A DNA stretch of 64,000 bases from Aegilops tauschii subsp. strangulata (GCF_002575655.3 NC_053039.3:378425633-378489632); one strand, 5' to 3'. Positions 34,052 to 46,523 are shown, counted from the first letter of the stretch. The notes: generated from the letters alone by a model not told the origin. A program made the numbers and translations.

Positions 34052-35746
34052 TGAAGGAAATATTCTCTAGAGGCAATAATAAAGTTATTATGTATTTCCT
34101 TATTTCATGATAAATGTTTATTAATCATGCTAGAATTGTATTAACCGGAAACTTAGTACATGTGTGAATACATAGACAAACAGAGTGTCACTAGTATGCC
34201 TCTACTTGACTAGCTCGTTGAATAAAAGATGGTTAGGTTTCCTAGCCATAGACATGAGTTGTCATTTGATTAACGGGATCACATCATTAGAGAATGATGT
34301 GATTGACTTGACCCATTCCGTTAGCTTCTCACTTGATCATTTAGTATGTTGCTATTGCTTTCTTCATGACTTATACACGTTCCAATGACTATGAGATTAT
34401 GCAACTCCCGAATACCGGAGGAACACTTTGTGTGCTACCAAACGTCACAACGTAAATGGGTGATTATAAAGGTGCTCTACAGGTGTCTCCGATGGTGTTT
34501 GTTGAGTTGGCATAGATCGAGATTAGGATTTGTCACTTCAATTGTCGAAGAGGTATCTCTGGGTCCTCTCGGTAATGCACATCACTATAAGCCTTGCAAG
34601 CAATGTGACTAATGAGTTAGTTATGGAATGATGCATTACGGAATGAGTAAAGAGACTTGCCGGTAACGAGATTGAACTAGGTATGAGGATACCGACGATC
34701 GAATCTCGGGCAAGTAACATACCGATGACAAAGGGAACAACGTATGTTGTTATGCGGTTTGACCGATAAAGATGTTCGTAGAATATGTAGGAGCCAATAT
34801 GAGCATCCACGTTCCGCTATTGGTTATTGACCGGAGATGTGTCTCGGTCATGTCTACATAGTTCTCGAACCCGTAGGGTCCGCACGCTTTACGTTCGATG
34901 ATGATTTGTATTATGAGTTTATGTGATTTGATGAACGAAGGTTATTCGGAGTCCCGGATGAGATCAAGGACATGACGAGGAGTCTCGAAATGATCGAGTT
35001 GGAAGGCTATATTCGGACATCGAAAGGTTCTGAGTGATTTGGGTATTTTTCGGAGTACCGGAGAGTTACGGGAATTCGTATTGGGCCTTAATGGGCCATA
35101 CGGGAAAGGACACAAAGGCCTCATGGGTGGCCGCGCCCCCCCATGGACTGGTCTGAATTGGACTAGGAAGGGGGGCACCCCCTTCCTTCCTTCTCCTTCT
35201 CCCTTCCCCTTTTCCTATTTCATATGGGAGGTGGAATCCTACTAGGACTAGGGAGTCCTAGTAGGACTCCACACCTTGGGCGTGCCCTATGAGGGCCGGC
35301 CTCCTCCTCCCTCCCTCCTTTATATACAGGGGCAAGGGGGCACCCTAGAACACACAAGTTATTCTTAGCCGTGTGCGGTGCCCCCCTCCACAGTTTTACA
35401 CCTCGGTCATATCGTCGTAGTGCTTAGGCGAAGCCCTGCGCCGGTAACTTCATCATCACCGTCACCACGCCGTCGTGCTGATGAAACTCTCCCTCGGCCT
35501 CAACTGGATCAAGAGTTCGAGGGACGTCACCGAGCTGAACGTGTGCAGATCGCAGAGGTGCCGTGCATTCGGTACTTGGATCGGTTGGATCGCGAAGACA
35601 TCGACTACATCAACCCGTTACTAAACGCTTCCGCTTTCGGTCTACGAGGGTACGTGGACACACTCTCCCCGCTCGTTGCTATGCTTCTCCTAGATAGATC
35701 TTGTGTGATCGTAGGCAAATTTTTGAAATTACTGCATTCCCCAAAA
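34052..35746 (+). repeat. 3' LTR of element P
   Basis: Starts TGAAGGAAATATTCTC, ends ATTCCCCAAAA, 1695 bp. Colinear with the 5' LTR but with several small deletions, for example about 20 bp near 35000 relative to 28250. Confidence 0.93.
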
Positions 35747-35751
35747 TTAGC
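35747..35751. other. Target-site duplication TTAGC, right of P
   Basis: Matches 27298-27302. Sequence after it (catcaccctttaatgagaa) continues the H gag exactly as in N at about 25070. Confidence 0.93.
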
Positions 35752-36449
35752 ATCACCCTTTAATGAGAATGGAAATAACTTCAGGATATAGTAGTAACGA
35801 ATTGTTTCCTCATGAGTAAATAGGGTGGCTATATCATTTAGTTTAGTAAGATGCGCCACAACAGTCTCAGATTCATAGCCGTAAAAAGGATCAGATTCAA
35901 CCAAAGTAATTAACTCAGGACCGACAGAGAAATCACAATCCTTATCAGAAATACAGATAGGTGAAGTAGCAAAAGCAGGGTTATATTTCATTCTAGCATT
36001 CAAAGACTTTTCTTTTAGCTTAGCTAACAGTTCCTTAAGATCATATCTATCTTTGCAAGCAAAAAGGTCTCTAGCAGTTTATTCATCCATAACATAACCC
36101 TCAGGCACATCAGGGAATTCATTCTAGGGGGAGAATCTTCATCATCACTTTCATCAATATTATCAGTTTCAATAATTTCATTCTCTCTAACCCTAGCAAG
36201 TTGTTCATCAAGAAATTCACCTAATGGCACAATATTATCAAGCATAGAAGTAGTTTCATCATAAGTATCATGCATAGCAGAAGTGGCATCATCAATAACT
36301 TGCGACATATCAGAATCAATAGGAGGAGTAGGTGTCGCAAGTTTACTCATAACAGAAGGTGAATCAAGTGCAGAGCTAGATTGCAGATTTTTACCTCCCC
36401 TCATAGTGGAGGGATAAATCTTGGTTTTTTCATCTTTCAAGTTCCTCAT
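35747..36449 (-). pseudogene. Element H gag, N-terminal part
   Basis: Starts at ATG 36447-36449 (MRNLKDEKTKIYPSTMRGG), matching the N gag start. Acidic block DESDDEDSPP is followed by a one-base loss near 36121 compared with N, which shifts the frame; the rest is readable to the P insertion site (block NDIATLFTHEE). Continues at 27256-27302 and 15673-17749. Same role as described for the N gag. Confidence 0.78.
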
Positions 36450-36498
36450 AGTGATCAACATATATAAATCAAAAGTGACTCGAAGAATAGAGCTATGC

Positions 36499-36516
36499 TC
36501 CCCGGCAACGGGGCCA
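36499..36516 (-). other. Primer-binding site, tRNA-Asp type, one change (H)
   Basis: Minus strand TGGCCCCGTTGCCGGGGA; one base differs from the C and N sites (CGCC to CCCC). Lies 11 bp from the LTR. Confidence 0.8.
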
Positions 36517-36527
36517 GAAAATAGTCT

Positions 36528-37930
36528 TGATAACCCACAAGTATAGGGGATCGCAATAGTTTTCGAGGGTAGAGTATTCAACCCAAATTTATTGATTCGA
36601 CACAAGGGGAGCCAAAGAATATTCTCAAGTATTAGCAGTTGAGTTGTCAATTCAACCACACCTGAAAGACTTAATATCTGCAGCAAAGTATTTAGTAGCA
36701 AAGTAGTATGGAAGTAATGGTAACGGTGGAAAAGTAACAGTAGCAGTTTTGTAGTAATTGTAACAGTGGCAACAGAAAAGTAACTAAGCAAAGATCAATA
36801 TGTGAAAAGCTTGTAGGCATTGGATCAGTGATGGATAATTATGTCTGATGCGATTCCTCATGCAACAATTATAACATAGGGTGACACAGAAATAGCTCCA
36901 GTTCAACAATGTAATGTAGGCATGTATTCCGAATATAGTCATACGTGCTTATGGAAAAGAACTTGCATGACATCTTTTGTCCTACCCTCCCGTGGCAGCG
37001 AGGTCCTATTGGAAACTAAGGGATATTAAGGCCTCCTTTTAATAGAGTACCGGACCAAAGCATTAACACTTAGTGAATACATGAACTATTCAAACTACGG
37101 TCATCACCGGAGTGGTCCCGATTATTGTCACTTCAGGATTGCCGGATCATAACACATAGTAGGTGACTATTGACTTGCAAGATAGGATCAAGAACTCACA
37201 TATATTCATGAAAACATAATAGGTTCAGATCTGAATTCATGGCACTCGGGCCCTAGTGACAAGCATTAAGCATAGCAAAGTCATAGGAACATCAATCTCA
37301 GAACATAATGGATACTAGGGATCAAACCCTAACAAAACTAACTCGATTACATAATAAATATCATCCAACCCATAACCGTCCAGCAAGCCTACGATGGAAT
37401 TACTCACGCATGGCGGTGAGCATCATGAAATTGGTGATGGAGGAAGGTTGATGATGACGACAGCAACGGATTCCCAACTCCGGAGCCCCGAACGGACTCC
37501 AGATCAGCCCTCCCAAGAGAGATTAGGGCTTGGCGGCGGCTCCGTATCGTAAAACGCGATGAATCCTTCTCTTTGATTTTTTTCTCCCCGAACGTGAATA
37601 TATAGAGTTGGAGTTGAGGTTGGTGGAGCCTCAAGGGGCCCACGAGGCAGGGGGCGTGCCCTAGGGGGGTGGGCGCGCCCTCCACCCTCGTGGACAGGGT
37701 GTGGGTCCCCTGGTGTTAATTCTTTCGCCAGTATTTTTTATTAATTCCAAAAATATTCTCCGTCAAGTTTCAGGTCATTCCGAGAACTTTTATTTCTGCA
37801 CAAAAATAACACCATGACAATTCTGCTGAAAACAGTGTCAGTCTGGGTTAGTTCCATTCAAATCATGCAAGTTAGAGTCCAAAACAAGGGCAAAAGTGTT
37901 TGGAAAAGTAGATACGATGCAAACGTATCA
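36528..37930 (-). repeat. 5' LTR of element H
   Basis: 1403 bp, plus-strand start TGATAACCCACAAG and end AACGTATCA. Shows the CACGAGG/CCTCGTG hairpin near 37638-37692 in partly decayed form. Directly at 37931 it meets the middle of a copia LTR, so H integrated into that LTR. H's own target duplication cannot be checked because its other end is missing. Confidence 0.92.
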
Positions 37931-38915
37931 TCCAAACATAGCCATCGAATATATCAATCTTCATGTCTCGACCATTTCGAGACTCCTCGTCATGTCCGTG
38001 ATCAAATCCGGGACTCCAAACAACCTTCGGTACATCAAAACACATAAACTCATAATACCGATCATCACCGAACGTTAAGCGTGCGAACCCTACGGATTCG
38101 AGAACTATGTAGACATGACCGAGACTCATCTCCGGTCAATAACCAATAGCGGAACCTGGATGCTCATATTGGTTCCTACATATTCTACGAAGATCTTTAT
38201 TGGTCAAACCGCATAACAACATACGTTGTTCCCTTTGTCATCGGTATGTTACTTGCCCGAGATTCGATCGTCGGTATCTCAATACCTAGTTCAATCTCGT
38301 TACCGGCAAGTCTCTTTACTCATTCCGTAATGCATCATCCCGCAACTAACTCATTAGTCGCATTGCTTGCAAGGCTTATAGTGATGTGCATTACCGAGAG
38401 GGCCCAGAGATACCTCTCCAATACTCGGAGTGATAAATCCTACTATCGATCTATGCCAACTCAACAAACACCATCGGAGACACCTGTAGAGCATCTTTAT
38501 AATCACCCAGTTACGTTGTGATGTTTGATAGCACACTAAGTGTTCCTCCGGTATTCGGGAGTTGCATAATCTCATAGTCATAGGAACATGTATAAGTCAT
38601 GAAGAAAGCAATAGCAACAAACTAAACGATCATCGTGCTAAGCTAATAGATGGGTCTTGTCAATCACATCATTCTCTAATGATGTGATCCCGTTCATCAA
38701 ATGACAACTCATGTCTATGGTTAGGAAACTTAACCATCTTTGATTAACGGGCTAGTCAAGTAGAGGCATACTAGTGACACTCTGTTTGTCTATGTATTCA
38801 CACATGTACTAAGTTTCCGGTTAATACAATTCTAGCATGAATAATAAAAATTTATCATGATATAAGGAAATAGAAATAACAACTTTACTATTGCCTCTAG
38901 GGCATATTTCCTTCA
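37931..38915 (-). repeat. 3' LTR of element M, partial
   Basis: Matches 44757-45741 of M's 5' LTR. Starts mid-LTR at tccaaacatagcc because H inserted here; ends GGCATATTTCCTTCA. Confidence 0.92.
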
Positions 38916-38930
38916 GTCTCCCACTTGCAC

Positions 38931-39095
38931 TAGAGTCAATAATCTAGTTCACATCGCCATGTGATTTAACACCAATAGTTCACATTACCATGTGATTAGT
39001 TCACATCGCCATGTGACTAATACCCAAAGGGTTTTACTGGAGTCAATAATCTAGTTCACATCGCTATGTGATCAACACCCAAAGAGTACTAAGGT
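38931..39095 (-). repeat. Minisatellite near the M 3' end
   Basis: Counterpart of the P array: repeated tagttcacatcgccatgtga units with the motif gagtcaataatctagttcac. The polypurine tract (GTCTCCCACTTGCAC on the plus strand) separates it from the LTR. Confidence 0.82.
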
Positions 39096-39159
39096 GTGAT
39101 CATATTTTGCTTGTGAGAGAAGCTTAGTCAATGGGTCTGTCACATTCAGAGCCATATGT

Positions 39160-40589
39160 ATTTTGCAAACTTTCTATGTCTACAATGCTCTGCATGGAGC
39201 TACTCTAGCTATTTGCTCCCACTTTCAATATGTATCCAGATTGTGACTCGGAGTCATCCGGATCGGTGTAAAAAGCTTGCATCGGCGTAACTCTTTACGA
39301 CGAACTCTTTATCACCTCCATAACCGAGAAATATCTCCTTAGTCTTCTAAGGATAATTTTGACCGCTGTCAAGTGATCCACTCCTGGATCAATATTGTAC
39401 CCCCTTGCCAAAGTCATGGCAAGGTACACAATAGGTTTGGTACACAGCATAGCATAATTTATAGAACCTATGACTGAGGCATAGGGAATGACTTTCATTC
39501 TCTTTCCATTTTCTGCCGTGGTCGGGTTTTAAGTCTTTACTCAACTTCACACCTTACAACTCAGGCAAGAACTCCTTCTTTGACTGATTCATTTTGAATT
39601 CCTTCAAAATCTTATCAAGGTATGTACTCATCGAAAGTCTTATCAGGTGTCTTGATCTGTCTTTATAGATCTTGATGCGCAATATGTAAGCAGCTTCACC
39701 GAGGTCTTTCTTTAAAAAACTCCTTTCAAACACTCCTTTATGCTTTCCAGAAAAATTCTACATTATTTCCGATCAACAATATGTCATTCACATATACTTA
39801 TCAGAAATGTTGTAGTGCTCCCACTCACTTTCTTGTAAATATAGGCTTCACCGCGAGTCTGTATAAAACCATATGCTTTGATCACCTTATTAAAGCGTAT
39901 ATTCCAACTCCGAGATGCTTGCACCAGTCCATAGATGGATCGCTGGAGCTTGCACACTTTGTTAGCACCTTTAGGATTGACAAAACCTTCTTGTTGCATC
40001 CTATACAACTCTTTTTTAAGAAATCCATTAAGGAATGTAGTTTTGACATCCATTTGCTAGAGTTCATGAAATGTGGCAATTGCTAACATGATTCAGACAG
40101 ACTTTAAGCATTGATACGAGTAAGAAAATCTCATTGTAGTCAACATCTTGAATTTGTCAAAAACCCTTTTTGACAAGTCGAGCTTTGTAGATAGTAACAC
40201 TACTATCAGCGTCCGTCTTCCTCTTGAAGATCCATTTATTCTCGATGGCTTGCCGATCATCGGGCAAGTCAACCAAAGTCCACACTTTGTTCTCATACAT
40301 GGATCCCATCTCAGATTTCATGGCCTCAAGCCATTTCGCGGAATTTGGGCTCATCATCGCCTCCTCATAGTTCGTAGGTTCGTCATGGTCAAGTAACATG
40401 ACCTCCAGAACAGGATTACCGTACCACTCTGGTGCGGATCTTGCTCTGGTTGGCCTACGAGGTTCAGTAGTAACTTGATCTGAAGTTACATGATCATCAT
40501 CATTAGCTTCCTCACTAATTGGTGTAGAAGTCACAGGAACTAATTTCTGTGATGAACTACTTTCCAATAAGGGAGCAGGTACAGTTACC
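39160..40589 (-). pseudogene. Element M reverse transcriptase region, degraded
   Basis: RT blocks are readable at 39784-40053 (MDVKTTFLNGFLKKELYRM, first catalytic Asp) and 39295-39498 (YASVIGSINYAMLCTKP). The YxDD motif is YVND (39783-39794), in a shifted frame, exactly as in P. The linker before RT is open at 40157-40708 (block NYEEAMMSPNSAKWLEAM). RNase H is largely lost. It would copy RNA to DNA in an intact element; this copy cannot. Confidence 0.8.
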
Positions 40590-41740
40590 TCATCTAGTTC
40601 TACTTTCCTCCCACTCACTTCTTTCGAGAGAAACTCCTTCTCTAGAAAGTATCCTATTTTTAGCAACGAATATCTTGCCTTCGGATCTGTGATAGAAGGT
40701 GTACCCAATAGTCTCCTTTGGGTATCCTATGAAGACGCATTTCCCCGATTTGGGTTCGAGCTTATCAGGTTGAAGCTTTTTCACATAAGCATCGCAGCCC
40801 CAAACTTTAAGAAACGAAAGTTTAGGTTTCTTGCCAAACCACAGTTCATATGGTGTCGTCTCAACGGATTTAGATGGTGCCCTATTTAATGTGAATGCAG
40901 CTGTCTCTAATGCATAACCCCAAAACAATAGTGGTAAATCGGTAAGAGACATCATAGATCGCACCATGTCTAATAAAGTACTATTACGACGTTCGGACAC
41001 ACCATTACGCTGTGGTGTTCGAGGTGGCGTGAGTTGCGAAACTATTTCACATTGTTTCAAATGAAGACCAAACTCGTAACTCAAATATTCGCCTCCATGA
41101 TCAGATCGTAGAAACTTCATTTTCTTGTTACGATGATTTTCCACTTCATTCTGAAATTCTTTGAACTTTTCAAATGTTTCAGACTTATGTTTCATCAAGT
41201 AGATATACTCATATCTGCTCAAATCATCTGTGAAGGTTAGAAAATAACGATACCCACCGCGAGCCTCAACACTCATCGGATCGCATACATCAGTATGTAT
41301 TATTTCCAATAAGTGAGTTGCTCGCTCCATTGTTCCGGAGAACGGAGTCTTAGTCATCTTGCCCATGAGGCATGGTTCGCAAGCATCAAGTGATTCATAA
41401 TCAAGTGATTCCAAAAGCCCATCAGCATAGAGTTTCTTCATGCGCTTTATACCAATATGACCTAAACGGCAGTGCCACAAATATGTTGCACTATCATTAT
41501 CAACTTTGCATCTTTTGGCATCAATATTATGAATATGTGTATTATTACGATCGAGATTCAACAAACCATTTATATTAGTGTATGACCATAGCAGGTTTTA
41601 TTCATGTAAATAGAACAACAATTATTCTTTGACTTAAATGAATAACCGTATTGCAATAAACATGATCCAATCATATTCATGCTCAATGTAAACACCAAAT
41701 AACATTTATTTTAGGTTCAACACTAAACCCGAAGGTAAAG
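40590..41740 (-). pseudogene. Element M integrase region, catalytic triad kept
   Basis: A 324-codon open stretch (40590-41564) carries H-H-C-C (WHCRLGHIGIKRM ... CEPCLMGK), then Asp in IHTDV (residue 92), Asp in LRSDHGGEY (155) and Glu in NGVSERRN (191), with the usual 35-residue spacing between the last two. Upstream sequence to about 41740 has frame breaks, and the frame shifts again near 40650 into the linker. Within the zinc region there is a 15-bp in-frame duplication relative to P (41385-41412). The best-preserved enzymatic domain in the window. Confidence 0.82.
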
Positions 41741-41839
41741 GGAGTGTGCGATGGTGATCTTATCAACCTTGGAATCACTTCCAACTCACATCATCACCTC
41801 GCCCTTAACTAGTCTCTGTTTATTTTGCAACTCCTATTT

Positions 41840-42737
41840 TTAGTTACTACTCTTAGCAACTAAACCATTATCAAATACTGAGGGGTTGCTATAAACACTA
41901 CTAAAGTACACATCAATAACATGTATATCGAATAGACTTTTGTTCACTTTCCCATCCTTCTTATCCGCCAAGTATCTAGGGTAGTTCCACTTCCAGTGAC
42001 CATTTCCTTTGCAGTAGAAGCACTCAGTTCCAGGCTTGGGTCTAGCTTTGGGCTTCTTCATGGGAGCAACAACTTGCTTGCTTTCTTCTTTGAAGTTCTT
42101 CTTTCTTTCCCTTTGCCCTTTTCTTGAAACTAGTGGTCTTGTTAACCATCAACACTTGATGCTGATTTCTACCTTCGCCGATTTCAGCGTCGCAAAGAGC
42201 TTGGGAATTACTTTCGTCATCCCTTGCATATTATAGTTCATCACTAAGTTCTAGTAACTTGGTGATAGAGACTAGAGAACTTTTTCAATTACTATCTTAT
42301 CTGGAAGATTAACTCACACTTGATTCAAGCAATTGTAGTACCCAGACAATCTGAGCACATGCTCACTGGTTGAGCTATTCTCCTCCATCTTGTAGGCAAA
42401 GTACCGTCAGAGGTCTCATACCTCTTAACACGGGCATGAGTATGAAATACCAATTTCAACTCTAAGAACATCTTATATGCTCCATGGTGTTCAAAACATT
42501 TTTGAAGTCCCAGTTCTAAGCTGTAAAGCATGGCGCACTTAAACTATCAAGTAGTTATCATACCGAGCTTGCCAAACATTCATAACGTCTATATCTTCTC
42601 CTGCAATAGGTCTGTCACCTAGCGGTGCATCAAGGACATAATTCTTCTATGCAGCAATGAGGATAATTCTCAGATCATGGACCTAGTCCGCATCATTGCT
42701 ACGATCATCTTTCAACATAGTTTTTCTCTAGGAACAT
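41840..42737 (-). pseudogene. Element M gag, degraded
   Basis: Probable start ATG at 42735-42737 (MFLEKN...), as in P. Gag blocks are broken by stops, including TAG near 42680. The zinc knuckle (41981-42022) reads CFYCKGNGHWKWNY, so the last Cys of CCHC is Tyr, the same change as in P. The open piece 41840-42061 is the knuckle and the spacer after it. Confidence 0.75.
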
Positions 42738-43984
42738 ATCAAAAATAAACGGGGAGCTACATCGCGAGCTATTGATCTACAACATAGTTATGCAAATACT
42801 ATCAGGTAGTAAGTTCATGATAAATTAAAGTTCAATTAATCATATTACTTAAGAACTCCCACTTAGATAGACATCCCACTAATCATCTAAGTGATCACGT
42901 GATCCAAATCATCTAAACCATGTCCGATCATCACGTGAGATGGAGTAGTTTTCAATGGTGAACATCACTATGTTGATCATATCTACTATATGATTCACGC
43001 TCGACCTTTCAGTCTCAGTGTTCCGAGGCCATATCTGCATATGCTAGGCTCATCAAGTTTAAACCGAATATTCTGCGTGTGCAAAACTGGCTTGCACCCG
43101 TTGTATGTGAACGTAGAGCTTATCACACCCGATCATCACGTGGTGTCTCGGCACGATGAACTGTCGCAACGGTGCATACTCAGCGAGAACACTTATACCT
43201 TGAAATTTAGTGAGATCATCTTATAATGCTACCGCCGAACTAAGCAAAATAAGATGCATAAAGGATAAACATCACATGCAATCAATATAAGTGATATGAT
43301 ATGGCCATCATCATCTTGTGCCTTTGATCTCCATCTCCAAAGCACCGTCATGATCACCATCGTCACCGGCTTGACACCTTGATCTTCATCGAAGCAACGT
43401 TGTCGTCTCGCCAACTATTGCTATCACGACTATCGCTACTGTTTAGTGATAAAGTAAAGCAATTACATGGCGATTGTATTTCATACAATAAAGCGACAAC
43501 CATAAGGCTCCTGCCAGTTGCCGATAACTGTTACAAAACATGATCATCTCATACAACAATTTATATATCATCACGTCTTGACCATATCACATCACAACAT
43601 ACCCTGCAAAAACAAGTTAGACGTCCTCTACTTGTTGTTGAAAATTTTACGTGGCTGCTACGGGTTTAGCAAGAACCGTTCTTACCTACGCATCAAAAAC
43701 CACAACGATTTTTCGTCAAGTGTGCTGTTTGAACCTTCAACAAGGACCGGGCGTAGTCACACTCGATTCAACTAAAGTTGGAGAAACAGACACCCACTAG
43801 CCACCTATGTGCAAAGCACGTCGGTAGAACCAGTCTCGCGTAAGCGTACACGTAATGTCAGTCTGAGCCGCTTCATCCAACAATACCGACGAATCAAAGT
43901 ATGACATGCTGGTAAGCAGTATGGCTATTATCGCCCACAACTCTTTGTGTTCTACTCGTGCATATAACATCTACGCATAGACCT
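42738..43984 (-). other. Leader of element M
   Basis: Non-coding sequence between gag and primer site, colinear with the P leader. Confidence 0.75.
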
Positions 43985-43997
43985 GGCTCGGATGCCA
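43985..43997 (-). other. Primer-binding site, diverged tRNA-iMet type (M)
   Basis: Minus strand TGGCATCCGAGCC, identical to P, one base from the LTR. Confidence 0.78.
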
Positions 43998-43998
43998 C

Positions 43999-45741
43999 TG
44001 TTAGGGAACGCAGTAATTTCAAAAAAATTCCTACGCACATGCAAGATCCATCTAGGTGATGCATAGAAACAAGAGGGGAGAGTGTTGTCTACGTACCCTC
44101 GTAGACCGAAAGCGGAAGCATTATGACAACACGATTGATGTAGTCGTACGTCTTCACGCTCCGACCGATCCTAGTACTGAAAGTACGGCACCTCCGCGAT
44201 CTGCACACGTTCGGCTCGGTGACGTCCCACGAACTCTCGATCCAGCTGAGTGTCGAGGGAGAGCTTCTTCAGCATGACGGCGTGATGACGGTGATGATGA
44301 AGTTATCGACACATGGCTTCGCCTAAGCACTACAACGATATGACCGAGGTGGAATCTGTGGAGGGGGCCACCGCACATGGCTAAGACAAATTTTCAACTT
44401 GTGTGTCTATGGGGTGCCCCCTCTCCCGTATATAAAGGAGTGGAGGAGGGGGAGGGCCGGCCCTCTATGGCGCGCCCAAGGGGAGTCCTACTCCCACCGG
44501 GAGTAGGATTCCCCCCCCCCCCCCCCCCCCCCGCTTTCCCTAGTTGGTTTAGGAGAGGAAGGAAGGGGGAGAGAGGGGGAAGGAAAGGGGGGGCGGCCCC
44601 ACCCAATTCGGATTGGGCTTGGGGGGACGCCCTCTCCTAGGCTCCCTTCTCCTCTCTCCCACTATGGCCCAATAAGGCCCATATACTTCCCGGGGGGTTC
44701 CGGTAACCTCCCGGTACTCCCGTAAATGCCCGAACTCACCCGGAACCATTCCGATGTCCAAACATAGCCATCCAATATATCGATCTTTATGTCTCAACCA
44801 TTTCGAGACTGCTCGTCATGTCCGTGATCAAATCCGGGACTTCGAACAACCTTCGGTACATCAAAACACATAAACTCATAATACCGATCGTCACCGAACG
44901 TTAAGCGTGCGGACCCTACGGCTTCGAGAACTATGTAGACATGACCGAGACTCATCTCCGGTCAATAACCAATAGCGGAACCTGTATGCTCATATTGGTT
45001 CCTACATATTCTATGAAGATCTTTATCGGTTAAACCGCATAACAACATACGTTGTTCCCTTTGTCATCGGTATGTTACTTGCCCGAGATTCGATCGTTGG
45101 TATCTCAATACCTAGTTCAATATCATTACCGGCAAGTCTCTTTACTCGTTCCGTAATGCATCATCCCGCAACTAACTCATTAGTCACATTGCTTGCAAGG
45201 CTTATAGTGATGTGCATTACGGAGAGGGCCCAGAGATACCTCTCCGATACTCGGAGTGACAAATCCTAATCTCGATCTATGCCAACTCAACAAACACCAT
45301 CGGAGACACCTGTAGAGCATTTTTATAATCACCCAGTTACGTTGTGACGTTTGATAGCACACTAAGTGTTCCTTCGGTATTCGGGAGTTGCGTAATCTCA
45401 TAGTCATAGGAACATGTATAAGTCATGAAGAAAGCAATAGCAACAAACTAAATGAACATCGTGCTAAGCTAACGGATGGGTCTTGTCAATCACATCATTC
45501 TCTAATGATGTGATCCTGTTTATCAAATGACAACTCATGTCTATGGTTAGGAAACTTAACCATCTTTGATTAATGAGCTAGTCAAGTAGAGGCATACTAG
45601 TGACACTCTCTTTGTCTACGTATTCACACATGTACTAAGTTTCCGGTTAATACAATTCTAGCATGAATAATAAACATTTATCATGATATAAGGAAATATA
45701 AATAACAACTTTATTATTGCCTCAAGGGCATATTTCCTTCA
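43999..45741 (-). repeat. 5' LTR of element M
   Basis: 1743 bp, plus-strand start TGTTAGGGAACG and end GGGCATATTTCCTTCA. Carries a run of 22 C (44511-44532) right after a perfect 10-bp hairpin, TCCTACTCCC (44486-44495) / GGGAGTAGGA (44499-44508), at the place where P has its 42-bp palindrome. Confidence 0.92.
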
Positions 45742-46523
45742 CCAGTGACCAGTCCCTTTGCAGTAGAAGCACTCAGTTTTAGGCTTAGGTCCAGATTTGG
45801 GCTTCTTCACTTGAGCAGCAACTTGCTTGCCGTTCTTCTTGAAGTTCCCCTTCTTCCCTTTACCCTTTTTCTTGAAACTAGTAGTCTTGTTGACCATCAA
45901 CACTTGATGCTCCTTCTTGATTTCTACCTCCGCAGCCTTTAGCATCGCGAAGAGCTCGGGAATTGTCTTATCCATCCCTTGCATATTATAGTTCATCACG
46001 AAGCTTTTGTAGCTTGGTGGCACTGATCGGAGAACTCTGTCAATGACACTATCAACCGGAAGATTAACTCCCAGCTGAGTCAAGTGATTATGATACCCAG
46101 ACATTTTGAGTATATGTTCACTGACAGAACTATTCTCCTCCATTTTGCAACTGTAGAACTTATTGGAGACTTCATATCTCTCAATCTGGCATTTGCTTCA
46201 AATATTAACTTCAACTCCTGGAACATCTCATATGCTCCATGATGTTCAAAACGTCGTTGAAGTCCCGGATCTAAGCCATAAAGCATGGCGCACTGAACTA
46301 TCGAGTAGTCATCAGCTTTGCTCTACCAGGCGTTCACAACGTCTGGTGTTGCTCCTGCAGCGGGTCTTGCACCTAGCGGTGCTTCCAGGACGTAATTCTT
46401 CTGTGCAGCAATGAGGATAATCCTCAAGTTATGGACCCAGTCCGTGTAGTTGCTACCATCATCTTTCAACTAAGTTTTCTCTAGGAACGCATTAAAATTC
46501 AAAGGAACAGTAGCACGAGCCAT
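45742..46523 (-). pseudogene. Copia element Q gag, truncated by M
   Basis: Start ATG at 46521-46523 (MARATVPLNFNAFLEKT), then TAG a few codons later and another at about 46324-46326; the remainder is mostly open. The 45739-46143 frame has blocks SVSEHILKMSGY, FVMNYNMQGMDK and KKEHQVLMVNKTTSFKKK and ends in the zinc knuckle at CFYCKGTGHW, where the LTR of M begins. Q differs from M and P at the N-terminus and spacer, so it is another subfamily. RNA-binding capsid role by family. Confidence 0.8.

Larger units (their letters stand above)
27303..35746 (+). mobile_element. Element P: complete BARE1/Angela-type copia retrotransposon, degraded
   Basis: 8.4 kb with two LTRs, a primer site, degraded gag, integrase and RT regions in the copia order (gag, protease, integrase, RT), a 3' minisatellite and a polypurine tract, flanked by TTAGC duplications. 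Its orientation is opposite to its host H. Many stops and frameshifts show it cannot encode its own proteins. Confidence 0.92.
11805..37930 (-). mobile_element. Element H: non-autonomous gypsy (Sabrina/WHAM-like), split by two insertions
   Basis: Pieces of H lie at 11805-17749, 27256-27302 and 35747-37930; elements N and P occupy the gaps. In minus-strand order H has a 5' LTR (36528-37930), tRNA-Asp primer site, gag-protease, an LTR-like module, an intact second ORF and a 2-kb non-coding end; the 3' LTR is missing at 11805. No RT or integrase is present. H in turn interrupts a copia LTR at 37931. The family name is an inference from recalled LTR sequence. Confidence 0.8.
37931..45741 (-). mobile_element. 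Element M: BARE1/Angela-type copia, 3' LTR broken by H
   Basis: In minus-strand order: complete 5' LTR (43999-45741), primer site, leader, degraded gag, integrase, RT, 3' minisatellite, polypurine tract, and about 985 bp of 3' LTR (37931-38915). The remaining 3' LTR part should lie on the left side of H but is not in the window. M itself abuts the gag of copia copy Q at 45742, which it probably interrupted. Confidence 0.88.

Noticed and set aside
44377..44797. Pro/Gly-rich ORFs on both strands near 44.4-44.8 kb
   Set aside because: Inside the M 5' LTR around a 22-C run; overlapping low-complexity frames.
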